In this document: piece by piece, positions 11,785-22,080 of the stretch
How positions within the stretch are numbered: the first letter of the stretch is position 1
Layout: every line of letters starts with the position of its first letter
Source of the DNA: Lantana camara
Taxonomy: Eukaryota > Streptophyta > Magnoliopsida > Lamiales > Verbenaceae
DNA length: 64,000 nt
NCBI GenBank assembly: GCA_037501455.1
Contig: CM074858.1
Span: 13,442,501 to 13,506,500 of the forward strand
Direction: 5' to 3'
Program-made: the position numbers and the translations under genes
Notes under the pieces: generated by a model
Told to the model about the DNA's origin: nothing
Databases searched by the model: none
What the model saw: the letters and a program-made list of their open reading frames with translations, nothing else

Positions 11785-13354
11785 CACTACTAGAAAACAT
11801 GGCTTTTGCAACCGGATTTGCAACTGAAAAAGGGCCCTTTGCAACCGAAAAATAGTGGTTAGCAACAGAATTGCAACCGAACAATTCGGTTGCAAAAACC
11901 CTAGTTGCAAACTTTAGTAACCGAACTTTGCAACCGAAATTTTTGCAACCGAAATAGCAACCGAATTTCGGTTACGGGAAGTCGCAGACGTGGCATGTAA
12001 ACCACGTCACTTTGCAACCGAATTTTCGGTTGCAAAACCGAAACCACTTTTGTAACCAAAAATTTGGTTGCAAAGTTGACGTGGCAAGTAATTTTTGCAA
12101 CTAGAATTTGCAACCGAACTTTGTTGTTGCAAAGTTGATTTAAAATGTTTACCCATTTTGCAACTGAAATTCGGTTGCAAAAAAAAAATTATTAGACTTT
12201 ATTTAATTAATTTACAACCGAATATTGCAACCGAATTCTTTGTTGCAAAAACGCTCAGAAAAAATTAATTGATTTTGTGACCGATGTTCGGTTGCAAATG
12301 AAAAATTATTTTTTATTTTTTTATAATTATTTGCAACCGAATTTCGGTTGCAAAAATATAAACAAATTAAAATTTAATATTTTGCAAATTCAATTACAAA
12401 AAAGTGGCCCTATATATTTTTTCAAAAAATTATAATTTAAACCTGTATTCACCACAAAAACAATAAAACATAAATGAATATGCCAACAACAAATTTAAAT
12501 CCATAAACAAATATACCAACAATTCATAAATCATTCACCGAAATAATTAACAATGTCTACAAATACATTAAAATGAGCAACATTTACAGAAAAACCACAC
12601 AACTTATCCATGAAATCTAATCCCAGAGAAGAAATTACTTTAACAACCATCAAAAAGTCAGAAATATTTCATCATGAAACCATCACTAAGGAAATAGACA
12701 GAGACAATATACAATCACATACAAAAAAGGTTCCCATTAGACTCTACATGACACGGTTGACGGATATTGTGCATTCATTAGCCGAGGAAGCCTACAATAA
12801 AATCCAAAAAAAGAAAAACAAAATGGCCCCAATAAATTCAAGACTCTATTAAGAAAAGGTTACAATAGTTATTCAATAGAAAAATTATACCTGAAGTGTC
12901 ATCCTTCAAGATCCAATATCTTGTACTTTGAAATTTATGACAGTAACATAGATGCAAACTTGTTTCACCTGAATGAAAAGGATCACATAGAGAATAAATA
13001 TCAAAACTATTCAGACAAACATCATAAAAATAAAAAAACACACTTTATGGACAAATATGTTATTGCTCCAACATACAGTTTCATGAAAAAGATAAATAAT
13101 AACATGCAACATAGAATTAGGTTCTCATCAAAGGTGAAACAGAGCAAGGTAATTCAATTCAAATCATTTTCAGCAAAATAAAATACTGTCAGTAAATCAA
13201 AATTCATTGCACAAAATAATCGGATTACTAAAATTCATTCCAAAAAATTTCATCTAAATCATAAGGAAAATTCATAAGGAAAGAAGACCATTACCAAATC
13301 ATAACATGACAAGCCCGAGATTTCTATTCAAGACCTTTGTAGAAGTACAATATT

Positions 13355-13522
13355 CTAATCATCATCCTCGTCCTCGTCCTCCTCGTCCTCATCCTCATCC
13401 TCATCCTCGTCCGCGCCCTCCTCCTCGTCCTCATCCTCGTACTCATCCTCATGTGTGTAGTCTTCTTTGTTGGGCAAAAGTCTGTTATACATCCACCTAC
13501 GACAATCACGTATATCCATGTT
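13355..13522 (-). pseudogene. Possible CACTA transposase-associated N-terminal fragment with acidic tail
   Basis: After acceptor TTTGACAG, an ATG at 13519 opens 54 codons. They begin MDIRDCRRWMYNRLLPNK, then run into an almost pure Asp/Glu tail ending at TAG (13355-13357). The WMYNRLLPN pattern resembles the start of the plant transposase-associated domain found in En/Spm proteins. The acidic tail comes from an expanded GAG/GAT triplet run. The CACTA context supports the reading, but the match is short. Alternatively it is a chance frame across a microsatellite. Confidence 0.35.
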
Positions 13523-15600
13523 CTGTCAAACAAAAACACTATTAACAAGAGTGGTCAAATTGTTTTATTGTCCCAATTTTATAATTTTCCTTAATAATTT
13601 TGACAAATGATTGACTTCTCTAATTAATTTTTACGAATATCTTATGTTGCCCTTAACACTAGACATTCGTGACGGTAAATCTATAATAACATATGTCGAC
13701 AAGCCATACCTCAAAGTACGTTAAGGAAAGTTACGTAATTTTTTGGTTTGTATAATTATCCCAAATTAACCTCAGGATATGCCGGTGCAATTATTTATCC
13801 CTAAATATATTTTTCAATATATATTTGTACCTCCAAGAATATAAATAACTGTCAAAAAGAATCTTTTACATTTTTCCTATGTAATTAAAAAAAAAATTCC
13901 AACTGTTTCAAATGATGCCTGTTGAGATTTTTACAGCCTCAAATTACTGCAGAGAATGATGATCTGAAAAATTAAGGAAATATATATGATGAGATACCCA
14001 AAGGACTGCAAAGGCCATACCTTGGGTACGATCCAAAAAGTATACATTTATACATATAAATGATCTTGATATATATTGATCTTATGAAACAGAAGGAATC
14101 ATATGAATTCCCACAATCATCAGCTAGATTTTGGCAGAATATATTTATAACAAATCACACACATATATTCTTAAGAATATATAATAAGGTATATAAATGG
14201 ATGGATCACGACAACCCTAGCTAGAGACAACATTCATAAAATATTTATAAGTCAATGCACTCATAAAATTCACCTACCAATACATAATATATCTTGTCAA
14301 TTTTAGATCATAATTGACACAGTAGAACAATAAAACTCACCTCTTTAATAAGTCCCTCAACAAGTAGCAGTATCCCTATTTGTCAGATTGAACCTACTTC
14401 ACTCCTGCATATTGATAATAAGGAAAAACACTTCAGTTCATTAAGATTTGCAGCCTTGAAAAGAAAATAATCTTTAAAGAAATAAACTGAAAAAGTCATC
14501 TCAATTTTCTGGAAAACGTCAAACTCAGAGCTGTGCATCCCGAGAAGATTGGGAAACGGAACAAAGAGAAAGATATCAGCTTTACCTTCAGGAGACTACT
14601 GATTTAAGGCAGACTGGGAGAGATTCATTTTGTAGATTCAAACAATTTTGAGGTTCAAGCAGCTAGAAAACAGCAAATAACTAATTGATTCAATAGTAAT
14701 CCCATTCTAAATTTCTTTTATGAACCAAAAGTCCTAATTATTATGTCACTAATTGATTTAATTGCATGAAAATATTTAATTAATATTCTTATTTACTGAA
14801 TTACCCACACTAGTAAGTTGAACAAATAATTTAACTATCAATATTGTGGGAACATGAGCCTGGATATGCTCGACAGTCTGGTAATAATAGAAGCATATAT
14901 ATAAATCTTCAGGTTCAGGTACAAAAAATTCAAAGGGCTTTTACAGTTAATTAGTAAAACACAAAAGATAATTGAACTATTGCAAAACTAGTCAAACAAG
15001 TTATTGGGCTAACGAAGCCATCATAACTTAATTTCCATAAATATCTTTGTTCTTTCCAAATAAATGTATTTTAACTATCATGTATATTTTTGTATGCTTT
15101 CACCAAAAACAGAACAGAAAACAATATTGATTATATCGCACTACAGACAATAGACAATTGAATGCCAATTTGATCTATATTATCAAATAGGTTTAATCGT
15201 AGAAATTGATACAAAAGCCATGAGAAAAGAGATCAAAAAGCAGCTGGTAAGACAATTATTTATTCATATGTACAAAAAATTGAGATAACATTAGAACAAA
15301 GAAAAGAATGAAAGATTGCTTCAAGAACCAAAAATATGTTGCAAAACAATCGACCAGAGCAAAAGGGCAACCCAAAACCAACATTCTTAACCCTCAAAAC
15401 ACCACAAAATGCACTTAACTACAACAGCTACCAAAAACTAATCTCCTAATCCCAACAATTCCCTTCACTATCTTGTCTTCTCATTCCATCTTTCCTATTC
15501 ACTGATCTCCAAGAAGAATGACACAACTTCTCGAAGCAAAAATTCAGGACCGAAAATAAACAACACGATCGATACAAATAATGCAAAACAAAGTCATACC

Positions 15601-15785
15601 TGAGGGGCAATATTACCGTACAATTGGAGGGTGAAGGTGAAGGGTTCGCCATTTGCCCCAACAACAGAGAAGTTGAAGGAGCCCTCAGCTTCGCACTTCA
15701 CAGAAATGTCCTCGACGTCCGGCAGGGATACGGTCAGGTATACCTTCTCCGACCGCTGCGCCCACAGTACCTCCGGCTGCCGGCT
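15601..15785 (-). pseudogene. Captured exon of a p23 co-chaperone (CS domain) gene
   Basis: On the minus strand an open frame reads [19 protein letters not shown], then [29 protein letters not shown] and [10 protein letters not shown]. It is followed by a splice donor (CAG/GTATGA at 15600). This is the N-terminal CS domain of plant p23, which binds Hsp90. Only this exon is recognisable. The later conserved exons with WWxRLL and the acidic tail are absent. The normal ATG is not present in frame, since the codon before SRQ is not ATG. It sits inside the CACTA element and is best read as transduplicated host sequence. Confidence 0.75.
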
Positions 15786-16035
15786 ACTGCACCGTACAAA
15801 ACAGCGTCGTCACCACCCAGAAAAGGAAAAAAAAAAGACTAAAAATACTGTGAGTGGATGAGCGGAGATGAGAGTTGGCGGCTGGGGAGGGAGTTTGAGC
15901 TGCAGAGAGTGCGTTGGTGGTGGTCGGCGGCGGTGAGCACCGTCCTTCCTGCGCCGCTGGAAGTGGGAAAGGGGGAAATTAGGGCATCCTTGATAGGAAG
16001 AAAGGGGGGAAAACGGGAATTGATTTTGGGGGAGG

Positions 16036-17600
16036 GGAAGTTATCATTTAATATAACTATATTATATTATATTATATTATATTATATTGTTATAAAATAT
16101 GGTATATAATATAATATCTAACATTAGTATAAATATCTTAATGGATCACTTGTGACTATTATAAAATATGGTATATAATATAATATACTATACTTGTTAT
16201 AAAATATGGTATATAATATAATATACTTGTAACTTTTTACGAAAAAAGCAAATTCATAAATTTGTAATTATATATTATATTATTTCAAAATAATGGATCA
16301 CTTGTGACTGTTATATAATATATATGTTATATTATATCTTAATGGACTTACGTTAATTATATTAATCTTGTTGAAATTATTAAAACATAACTAATAAACT
16401 GTCTCACAAATATATCAATAATTATTAATAAACATTACTAGATATAATATGATCAGATATAAGTAATTACAATTAATTAATTTATCTTCACTTTACAATT
16501 ACATATATGTTATATGATATAACATATATCTTCATTTTAACAAACTTATATTATAACATGATTTATATGTAGTATAGTTATCTATATATCTTATAGATGT
16601 AATTAACTATACTTCATACAATTTAATAATCTTTAGTTATCTATATATCGTTTAATATACTTATAAATACAAATTATATCATTTGATATAACTTATAGCT
16701 AATATATTATGTGGATCGCCTATAAAATATATTTTCGCATCTTATATAATATCACACATTATGTCAATACTCAAAATATTGTACATATTATATAATATCA
16801 TATCAATATACAATATTTATCTATCATAAATGTAATATCAGTATATCATAGTATTTAATACACATATAGTCATCTATTATATCATTTGATATCTTTTATA
16901 GCGATCACTCGTGGAAATTACACTAGCATATCATATATAATATCTTGTGTAATGTAAATTCTCAAAATTAAATGTCGTATATGACATATAATATGATATC
17001 ACTATACAAGTATAACACCTTGAGGATTCGTAATGTATATTATATCTTACAAAACATAACCTTTAAATTTTATTACATAGTTTTCAATAGTTACAACAAT
17101 ATAACGATAATTTTTAATTAATATTACCACAATATAATCATATAAGTAATTATAATAATTTAATTTCTATTATACTATATCTATTGCTTGTGGAAATTAT
17201 TTTGATCTGCACATCATATATAGCATTATGTGTTATATCAATACTCAAAATATCTTATATGTTATATGATATCATATCACTATACAAGTATACTATCTTA
17301 ATGATTTATAATGTATGTTATATCTTATGAAACATAATTTTAAACTTTATTACATGATTTTTAGTAATTATAACAATATATTAACAATTATTAATTAATA
17401 CTACTATAATATGATCATATAGAAGTAATTATAATTAACTAACTTGTATCCACTTTACAAATATATTATATATTATAGCATTTATTATCATTTTAATTAG
17501 AAAACTTATATTATACAATGATTAAAAGATTTAAAACTTTTCAGGAGACAAGTAATTAGTAATTATTATGTACATATTAAATATAATAAAAGTAAAAAAA
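16036..17600. other. AT-rich interior of the CACTA element
   Basis: No gene is seen. Near 16093-16230 three copies of TATAAAATATGGTATATAAT occur in tandem array, and the block GGATCACTTGTGACT recurs at 16144 and 16292. The remainder is ATAATAT-rich filler. Confidence 0.6.
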
Positions 17601-18269
17601 AAAAAAACTTTTACAACTGATTTTGCAACCGAATAGCAACACAATTTTTTTTAAAAAAATTATTCTTCTTTCATTTTGTAAATAATAATAATAATAAAAT
17701 TATTGCAACCGAATTTCGGTTGCAAAGCAGTTGCATGAAAATTTTGCAACCGAATTTCGGTTGCAAATTTTAAATAAAAATAATTAATTTAATTCAAAAT
17801 TTTGCAACCGAACTTTCGGTTGCAAAAATATTTTTGGAATTATTTTTAATTATTTTGCAAGTGAAATTTCGGTTGCATTTCGGTTGCAATTTTTGTGCAA
17901 CCAATTTTGCAACCGAATTTTCGGTTGAAAATATTTTGACTAAGCTTGACTATTTTTATTATTTTTTCAACCGAATTAGCAACCGAAAATTGGTTGCAAA
18001 CAATTTGCAACCGAATTAGCAACCTAATTTTCTGTTGCAAAGGCAATAAAAAAAGTTGACCATTCAACTTTATTTTGCAACTGACATTGCAACCCAATTT
18101 CGGTTGCAAAATGTTTGCAACTGATTTGGCAACCGAAAATTCGGTTGCAAAGCCAAGTAGGCAAATTTTGTTTTTTCGGTTGCAAAGTTTGTTGCTAAAT
18201 CAGTTAGTTTGCAACCGAATTTTTTCGGTTGCAAATTTTCGGTTGCAAAAACGATGTTTTCTAGTAGTG

Positions 18270-18577
18270 TATCAAGTTTAACAATTATTACAATTTCAGT
18301 CAATCAGTGGTCCGGCGAGTGAGGGTAAGTTTCCAACCTTTACTCCTACGGTGTACAATAATTAGGTTATCAATAGTTAAGTGATCACACAAGTTATTAC
18401 AGTGCAAGCAATCAATATCAATAACAATAACCCTTTTTCCTTCGGGTGATGGTTGGGTTTGCAAGACCCGAACCATCCAATCTCGTTGAGCATTGGGTAC
18501 ATGAATCTCAAGCCCAGAACTCCTTCCTCCACCAAACCTCCTGATGGATTTATGGGTCATCCCAAATGGTGAGGGTA
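18270..18577 (+). repeat. Continuation of the split LTR
   Basis: From the TAT target duplication the sequence runs on as ATCAAGTTTAAC..., matching 35133-35440 in the solo LTR, up to GAGGGTA, where a second CACTA end begins. The rest of this LTR is not seen further right. Confidence 0.7.
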
Positions 18578-19060
18578 CACTAATAGAAAAACTGCATTTT
18601 GTGACGCATAAATTCGTTGCAAAAAGCACTTTTTGTGACGCTGGCTAAAAGCATCATGTATTCTGGCGTTGCAATATCATGTTGTGACGGTTATCGTCGT
18701 TATTGTTATGACGCTTTAAATCATCATTAAAAATATGCTTTTGTGACGCTTTTTTGTGTCTCATTTTGAAACACCAACTACCAGAACTAACATTTGTTTT
18801 AACGCTTTAATGCGTCGCAATATATAACTATAATGACACTGATAAGTGTCCTAATAAATTAGAGCTATTGTGACGCTTTTTTGTGTCCCATTTTGTAACA
18901 CCAACGGCCAGAGCTAACGCCTTTTGTAACGCTTTAATACGTCTCAATATACAACTATAATGATGCTTGTAAGTCTCCTTATAAATTACGACTATCGTGA
19001 CGTTCATGTGCATCTCAAAAGTTTTCCTTTTGTGACACATTGATTCGTCACCTAATAAAA
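18578..19060 (+). mobile_element. Second CACTA element end, truncated
   Basis: It opens with CACTAATAGAAAAACTGC after LTR sequence and carries different subterminal repeats, TTTTGTGACGC and TTTGTGTC(C/T)CATTTTG, repeated about every 40-100 bp. No matching right end (TTTTCTATTAGTG) was found, so the element is truncated. Its right limit is approximate. Confidence 0.6.
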
Positions 19061-19309
19061 ACTCGTCTATTTAAAATAATTTTCATACATTCTAATAATA
19101 ATTATAAGTAGTGCAACAAATTAAATGAAACTCATCATTCAAGCTTAATTAATTAAAATATATTTCAATACCATCTGAACGGTATATTTGTAAAGCTATA
19201 ACTTCTCTATGGCTTTTCTACACATCAGATCAGATGTACAATTTCAGGGATACCAAACATCTGTGTACAATTTTGCGGCCCAATGCATGGGCAACACAAT
19301 AACTTAACC
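19061..19309. other. No gene recognised
   Basis: AT-rich sequence between the truncated CACTA end and a hAT-type MITE. It could still belong to the CACTA interior. Confidence 0.35.
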
Positions 19310-19925
19310 TAGGGCTGTCAATGGATCGGATTTTAATCCAAATCCGATCTGAATCTGATCCGGTTATTTGCATATTTGACCGATAAAAAAGTTTGATGGA
19401 TCATATCCAATTATAAATATCTATTTTTTGAAATAAATGGAGCGAATATGGAATTAAAGAATTCGATCCGTTAAAGATCCGAATCCGACTATTTATAATA
19501 TTTTATTATATTAATTATTTTATTAATAAAGAATACTAATAAAAATAATTAAACATTAAACTTCCAATGGATGTATCATTGCATTAATAATATATCTTTC
19601 AATATTGATATTAAAATAATATGTAATCTTTCATTAATAATTTTAAATTAACCAATATTACATGAATACATGTAGAAATAATAACTAACTAATTAAATAA
19701 TAATTATTATATGTTTATATTTATTTTTAAAATATATTTTTTTCTTAAAAAATCTTAAAATTTATTGTTAATCGAGGTCGGATCCAACCCGATTTTATAC
19801 GGACTCAACATTCATGTATCCGAATCCTATAGGATTCGGACTCGAATCCAGTAATCGGATATTCTTATCGGATTTGGATCCGGAATTTTCAAATCCGGTC
19901 TGAATCCGACCCGTTGACAGTCCTA
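19310..19925. mobile_element. hAT-type MITE
   Basis: It starts TAGGGCTGTCAATGGATCGGA and ends with the complement TCCGACCCGTTGACAGTCCTA. It is flanked by ACTTAACC (19302-19309) and ACTTGACC (19926-19933), an 8-bp duplication with one change. Subterminal GGATC/CGGAT words flank an AT-rich centre. There is no coding capacity. Confidence 0.8.
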
Positions 19926-19933
19926 ACTTGACC

Positions 19934-20121
19934 TTCAATCCTTGGTTTGCAATATGGGGAAGTACATATATACAATTACAAATTGGGTTATATAGTAATA
20001 TGGCCTAATCATCAAAATAAAATCGAGCCTAGTTAAGAAATTTACTATTTATAGTCCAAACTTGGCGGATTACGTCCTATTGAAGTAAAGGCGGCCTAAA
20101 AGCATTTTATAACATGTCATA
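19934..20121. other. Host DNA left of the copia insertion
   Basis: Short unannotated stretch ending in TCATA (20117-20121), the left copy of the copia target duplication. Confidence 0.6.
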
Positions 20122-21267
20122 TGTTAGGAATAGTGCCCTAGAAAGCCGATTGTATATCCGCTTTGTGCTTTTCCTTATTGTAATCACAGACAATCTTTGA
20201 ATAAAATAACGAATTGAGGCAACACTTCTTTATATGCTCTTGTTTGGTATGCGTTTACTTTTGCTGTGCATGTATGAGAACTCCCCTAATCCTGATGACT
20301 TTTAGGACTCTACCATTTAGGTGAAATGGTTCATGAAACGAGCCCTATATCACATAAGTCATGATTAGTAAAATACTCCAAGCCGATGAGTCCTACAGAC
20401 AGTGGGAGTGTCAACCTGACTCCTCTAAGGCTTGCTTGTGGGATCACGCCCTTAAGAAGGACCACCTTGTTTCATGGAGGTGCAAAGTGTATAGTTGATA
20501 CGTGCGTGATACATGAGGGTGCTTACTTTAATAAGTAAGTTCACTGAGGTGCCCCGTGTGAGAACATTCCTAAATGGGAAAGGAAGTTTCTATTTCAGGA
20601 AATGGAAACTTCCAGATTAGGAAATATCTCACGAGTCATTGATGTGATTAATTGATCCTTAGACTTGAGGTTCCTTGTCACTTTATGAGTTAACTCTGTA
20701 GTCTTAGGCATAAGCTTTAAAGGGTGTCGCCTTAGACAACTGATTCAAGGCTTATGCTGGGGCTGCACAAGTGACTCATGAAAGTGAATGAGAATCAAGA
20801 AAGGACCTACACTTGCATTTGCAAGGTGATCTCTTATTGTGTAAGTCATTCATATGCCATATGGAGTCCTTGGCCAAGGCAGTAGATCAAGACATCAAGA
20901 AAAGTGTTTCTTGGATTGAGATCAAATGGATATGAAATGCACTTAGCTTTAAGACCGGATTATTAGGGTTCTGATTATTCCCTTGCCCTAGATCTTGGTT
21001 GAGAGATAGTAAGTAGGAGGATTGTATCTCACATGATTCAATGACTTAAAGGTTCTGTCGAATCCGAACATTCCAATTCAGCTAGGGGTTAAACACCTGT
21101 TGCTAGACTATGGTCGTTTAATCTGTGGACTGATTAATTAATTAGTGAATTAATTAATTAGGGTCACTGCTAATTGAATTGAGAACCTAGAGGGTCACAC
21201 ACAACAACTTGGTTACATGAGTTGAGGCTTGAAAATGATTAAACGAGTTAATCGGACCAAGAGGGTT

Positions 21268-21341
21268 CCACACGTGTGAATTCACACGTGTGGCTCGCGT
21301 GAGTGACACGTGTCACTGTGACACGTGTCACACACGTGTGA
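21268..21341. promoter_or_regulatory. Array of five CACGTG (G-box) palindromes in the LTR
   Basis: ACACGTGT occurs five times in 74 bp, arranged as two CACACGTGTG, two GACACGTGTC and one final CACACGTGTG. CACGTG is the core bound by plant bZIP and bHLH regulators and overlaps the ABRE core. The array sits about 330-400 bp upstream of the TATA-like run and is repeated in the 3' LTR at 29339-29412. Confidence 0.7.
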
Positions 21342-21667
21342 TAATATATATGTTAAATAATTAATTGGTTAATTATTTAATAGACTTTGGTTTAATTTTG
21401 AATTAAAAGGAAAGTCTAATTTTGGAGAAAATAATCTAGTTAATTAATTATGAATTAATTAATTAGATAAAATAAGTTATTTATTTTATAATAAATAAAG
21501 TATAAAATTATCCAAAAAATAGTTTGGATATTTTTAAGCTCTCTTAAAAGTTGACTAGAAATAGAATTCAAAGTCAAAGTTGGAAAATACTTGATCATCA
21601 AGTAATAGGAGAGAGAGGAACCAAATCCTAGTCCAATAAGGACTAGGTTCGGCCGTCCCTCCCCTTT

Positions 21668-21695
21668 CATATATATAGGGGAGCTCATGCTCCCC
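21668..21695 (+). promoter_or_regulatory. LTR TATA-like box followed by a hairpin
   Basis: CATATATATAGG is followed directly by GGGGAGC-TCAT-GCTCCCC. The spacing fits a TATA element with the hairpin near the transcript 5' end. Confidence 0.55.
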
Positions 21696-22065
21696 TTTAG
21701 AGCTAATAGACAATTCTTGGTTCATGTGTTGAACACCTTCCTTTCTCCAAGATTAAATTAAACCCTAGGTTAAGCCTAAACACTAACTAGAGAACTAGCA
21801 TCCTTACTAGTTAAATTGTGATCAAGTTGGTGGACTTTCTCTAGAGACTTCAAGTTAGAAGTTTGAAGATTCGAGCTTTACCAAAGGAGAGGGGATCAAG
21901 CCGCGTGAAGAGCGTTCTTGGGTGGCTTGAAACGCTTCAAGAAAGAATAAAAGAAAAGTAAGTTTTCTATCTTTACGAATTTGGTTACACGATTGCGAGT
22001 TCAAGGTCCTTTTGTTGGGAAAATTTTTTAAATTCCGCTGCTTTCTGATTCGTATTTTCCAACAA

Positions 22066-22080
22066 GTGGTATCAGAGCCA
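22066..22080 (+). other. Primer-binding site, initiator Met tRNA type
   Basis: GTGGTATCAGAGCCA begins two bases after the 5' LTR end and contains TGGTATCAGAGC, the complement of the initiator tRNA-Met 3' end used by most plant copia elements. Confidence 0.9.

Larger units (their letters stand above)
11785..18269. mobile_element. CACTA (En/Spm-type) element, non-autonomous, about 6.5 kb
   Basis: The left end reads CACTACTAGAAAACATGG and the right end is the complement of CACTACTAGAAAACATCG. The target duplication is TAT (11782-11784 and 18270-18272). Both ends carry dense subterminal repeats of the type TTGCAACCGAA, the presumed transposase-binding sites, at 11810-12360 and 17620-18250. The paralogous LTR at 35131-35140 shows the unoccupied site. 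The interior holds a short transposase-associated fragment (13355-13522, minus), a captured p23-like exon (15601-15785, minus) and a long AT-rich block. No complete transposase was found. Confidence 0.88.
20122..22064 (+). repeat. Copia 5' LTR
   Basis: TG...CA ends. It contains a G-box array (21268-21341), a TATA-like run CATATATATAGG at 21668-21679 and, immediately downstream, a GGGGAGC/GCTCCCC hairpin (21678-21695), so transcription probably starts shortly after 21700. Confidence 0.93.

Noticed and set aside
11900..12360. Regularly spaced TTGCAACCGAA repeats as an independent satellite
   Set aside because: The same words occur at both ends of one CACTA element, so they are subterminal repeats.
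22066..22080. Possible tRNA fragment
   Set aside because: It is the retrotransposon primer-binding site, complementary to a tRNA 3' end, not a tRNA gene.
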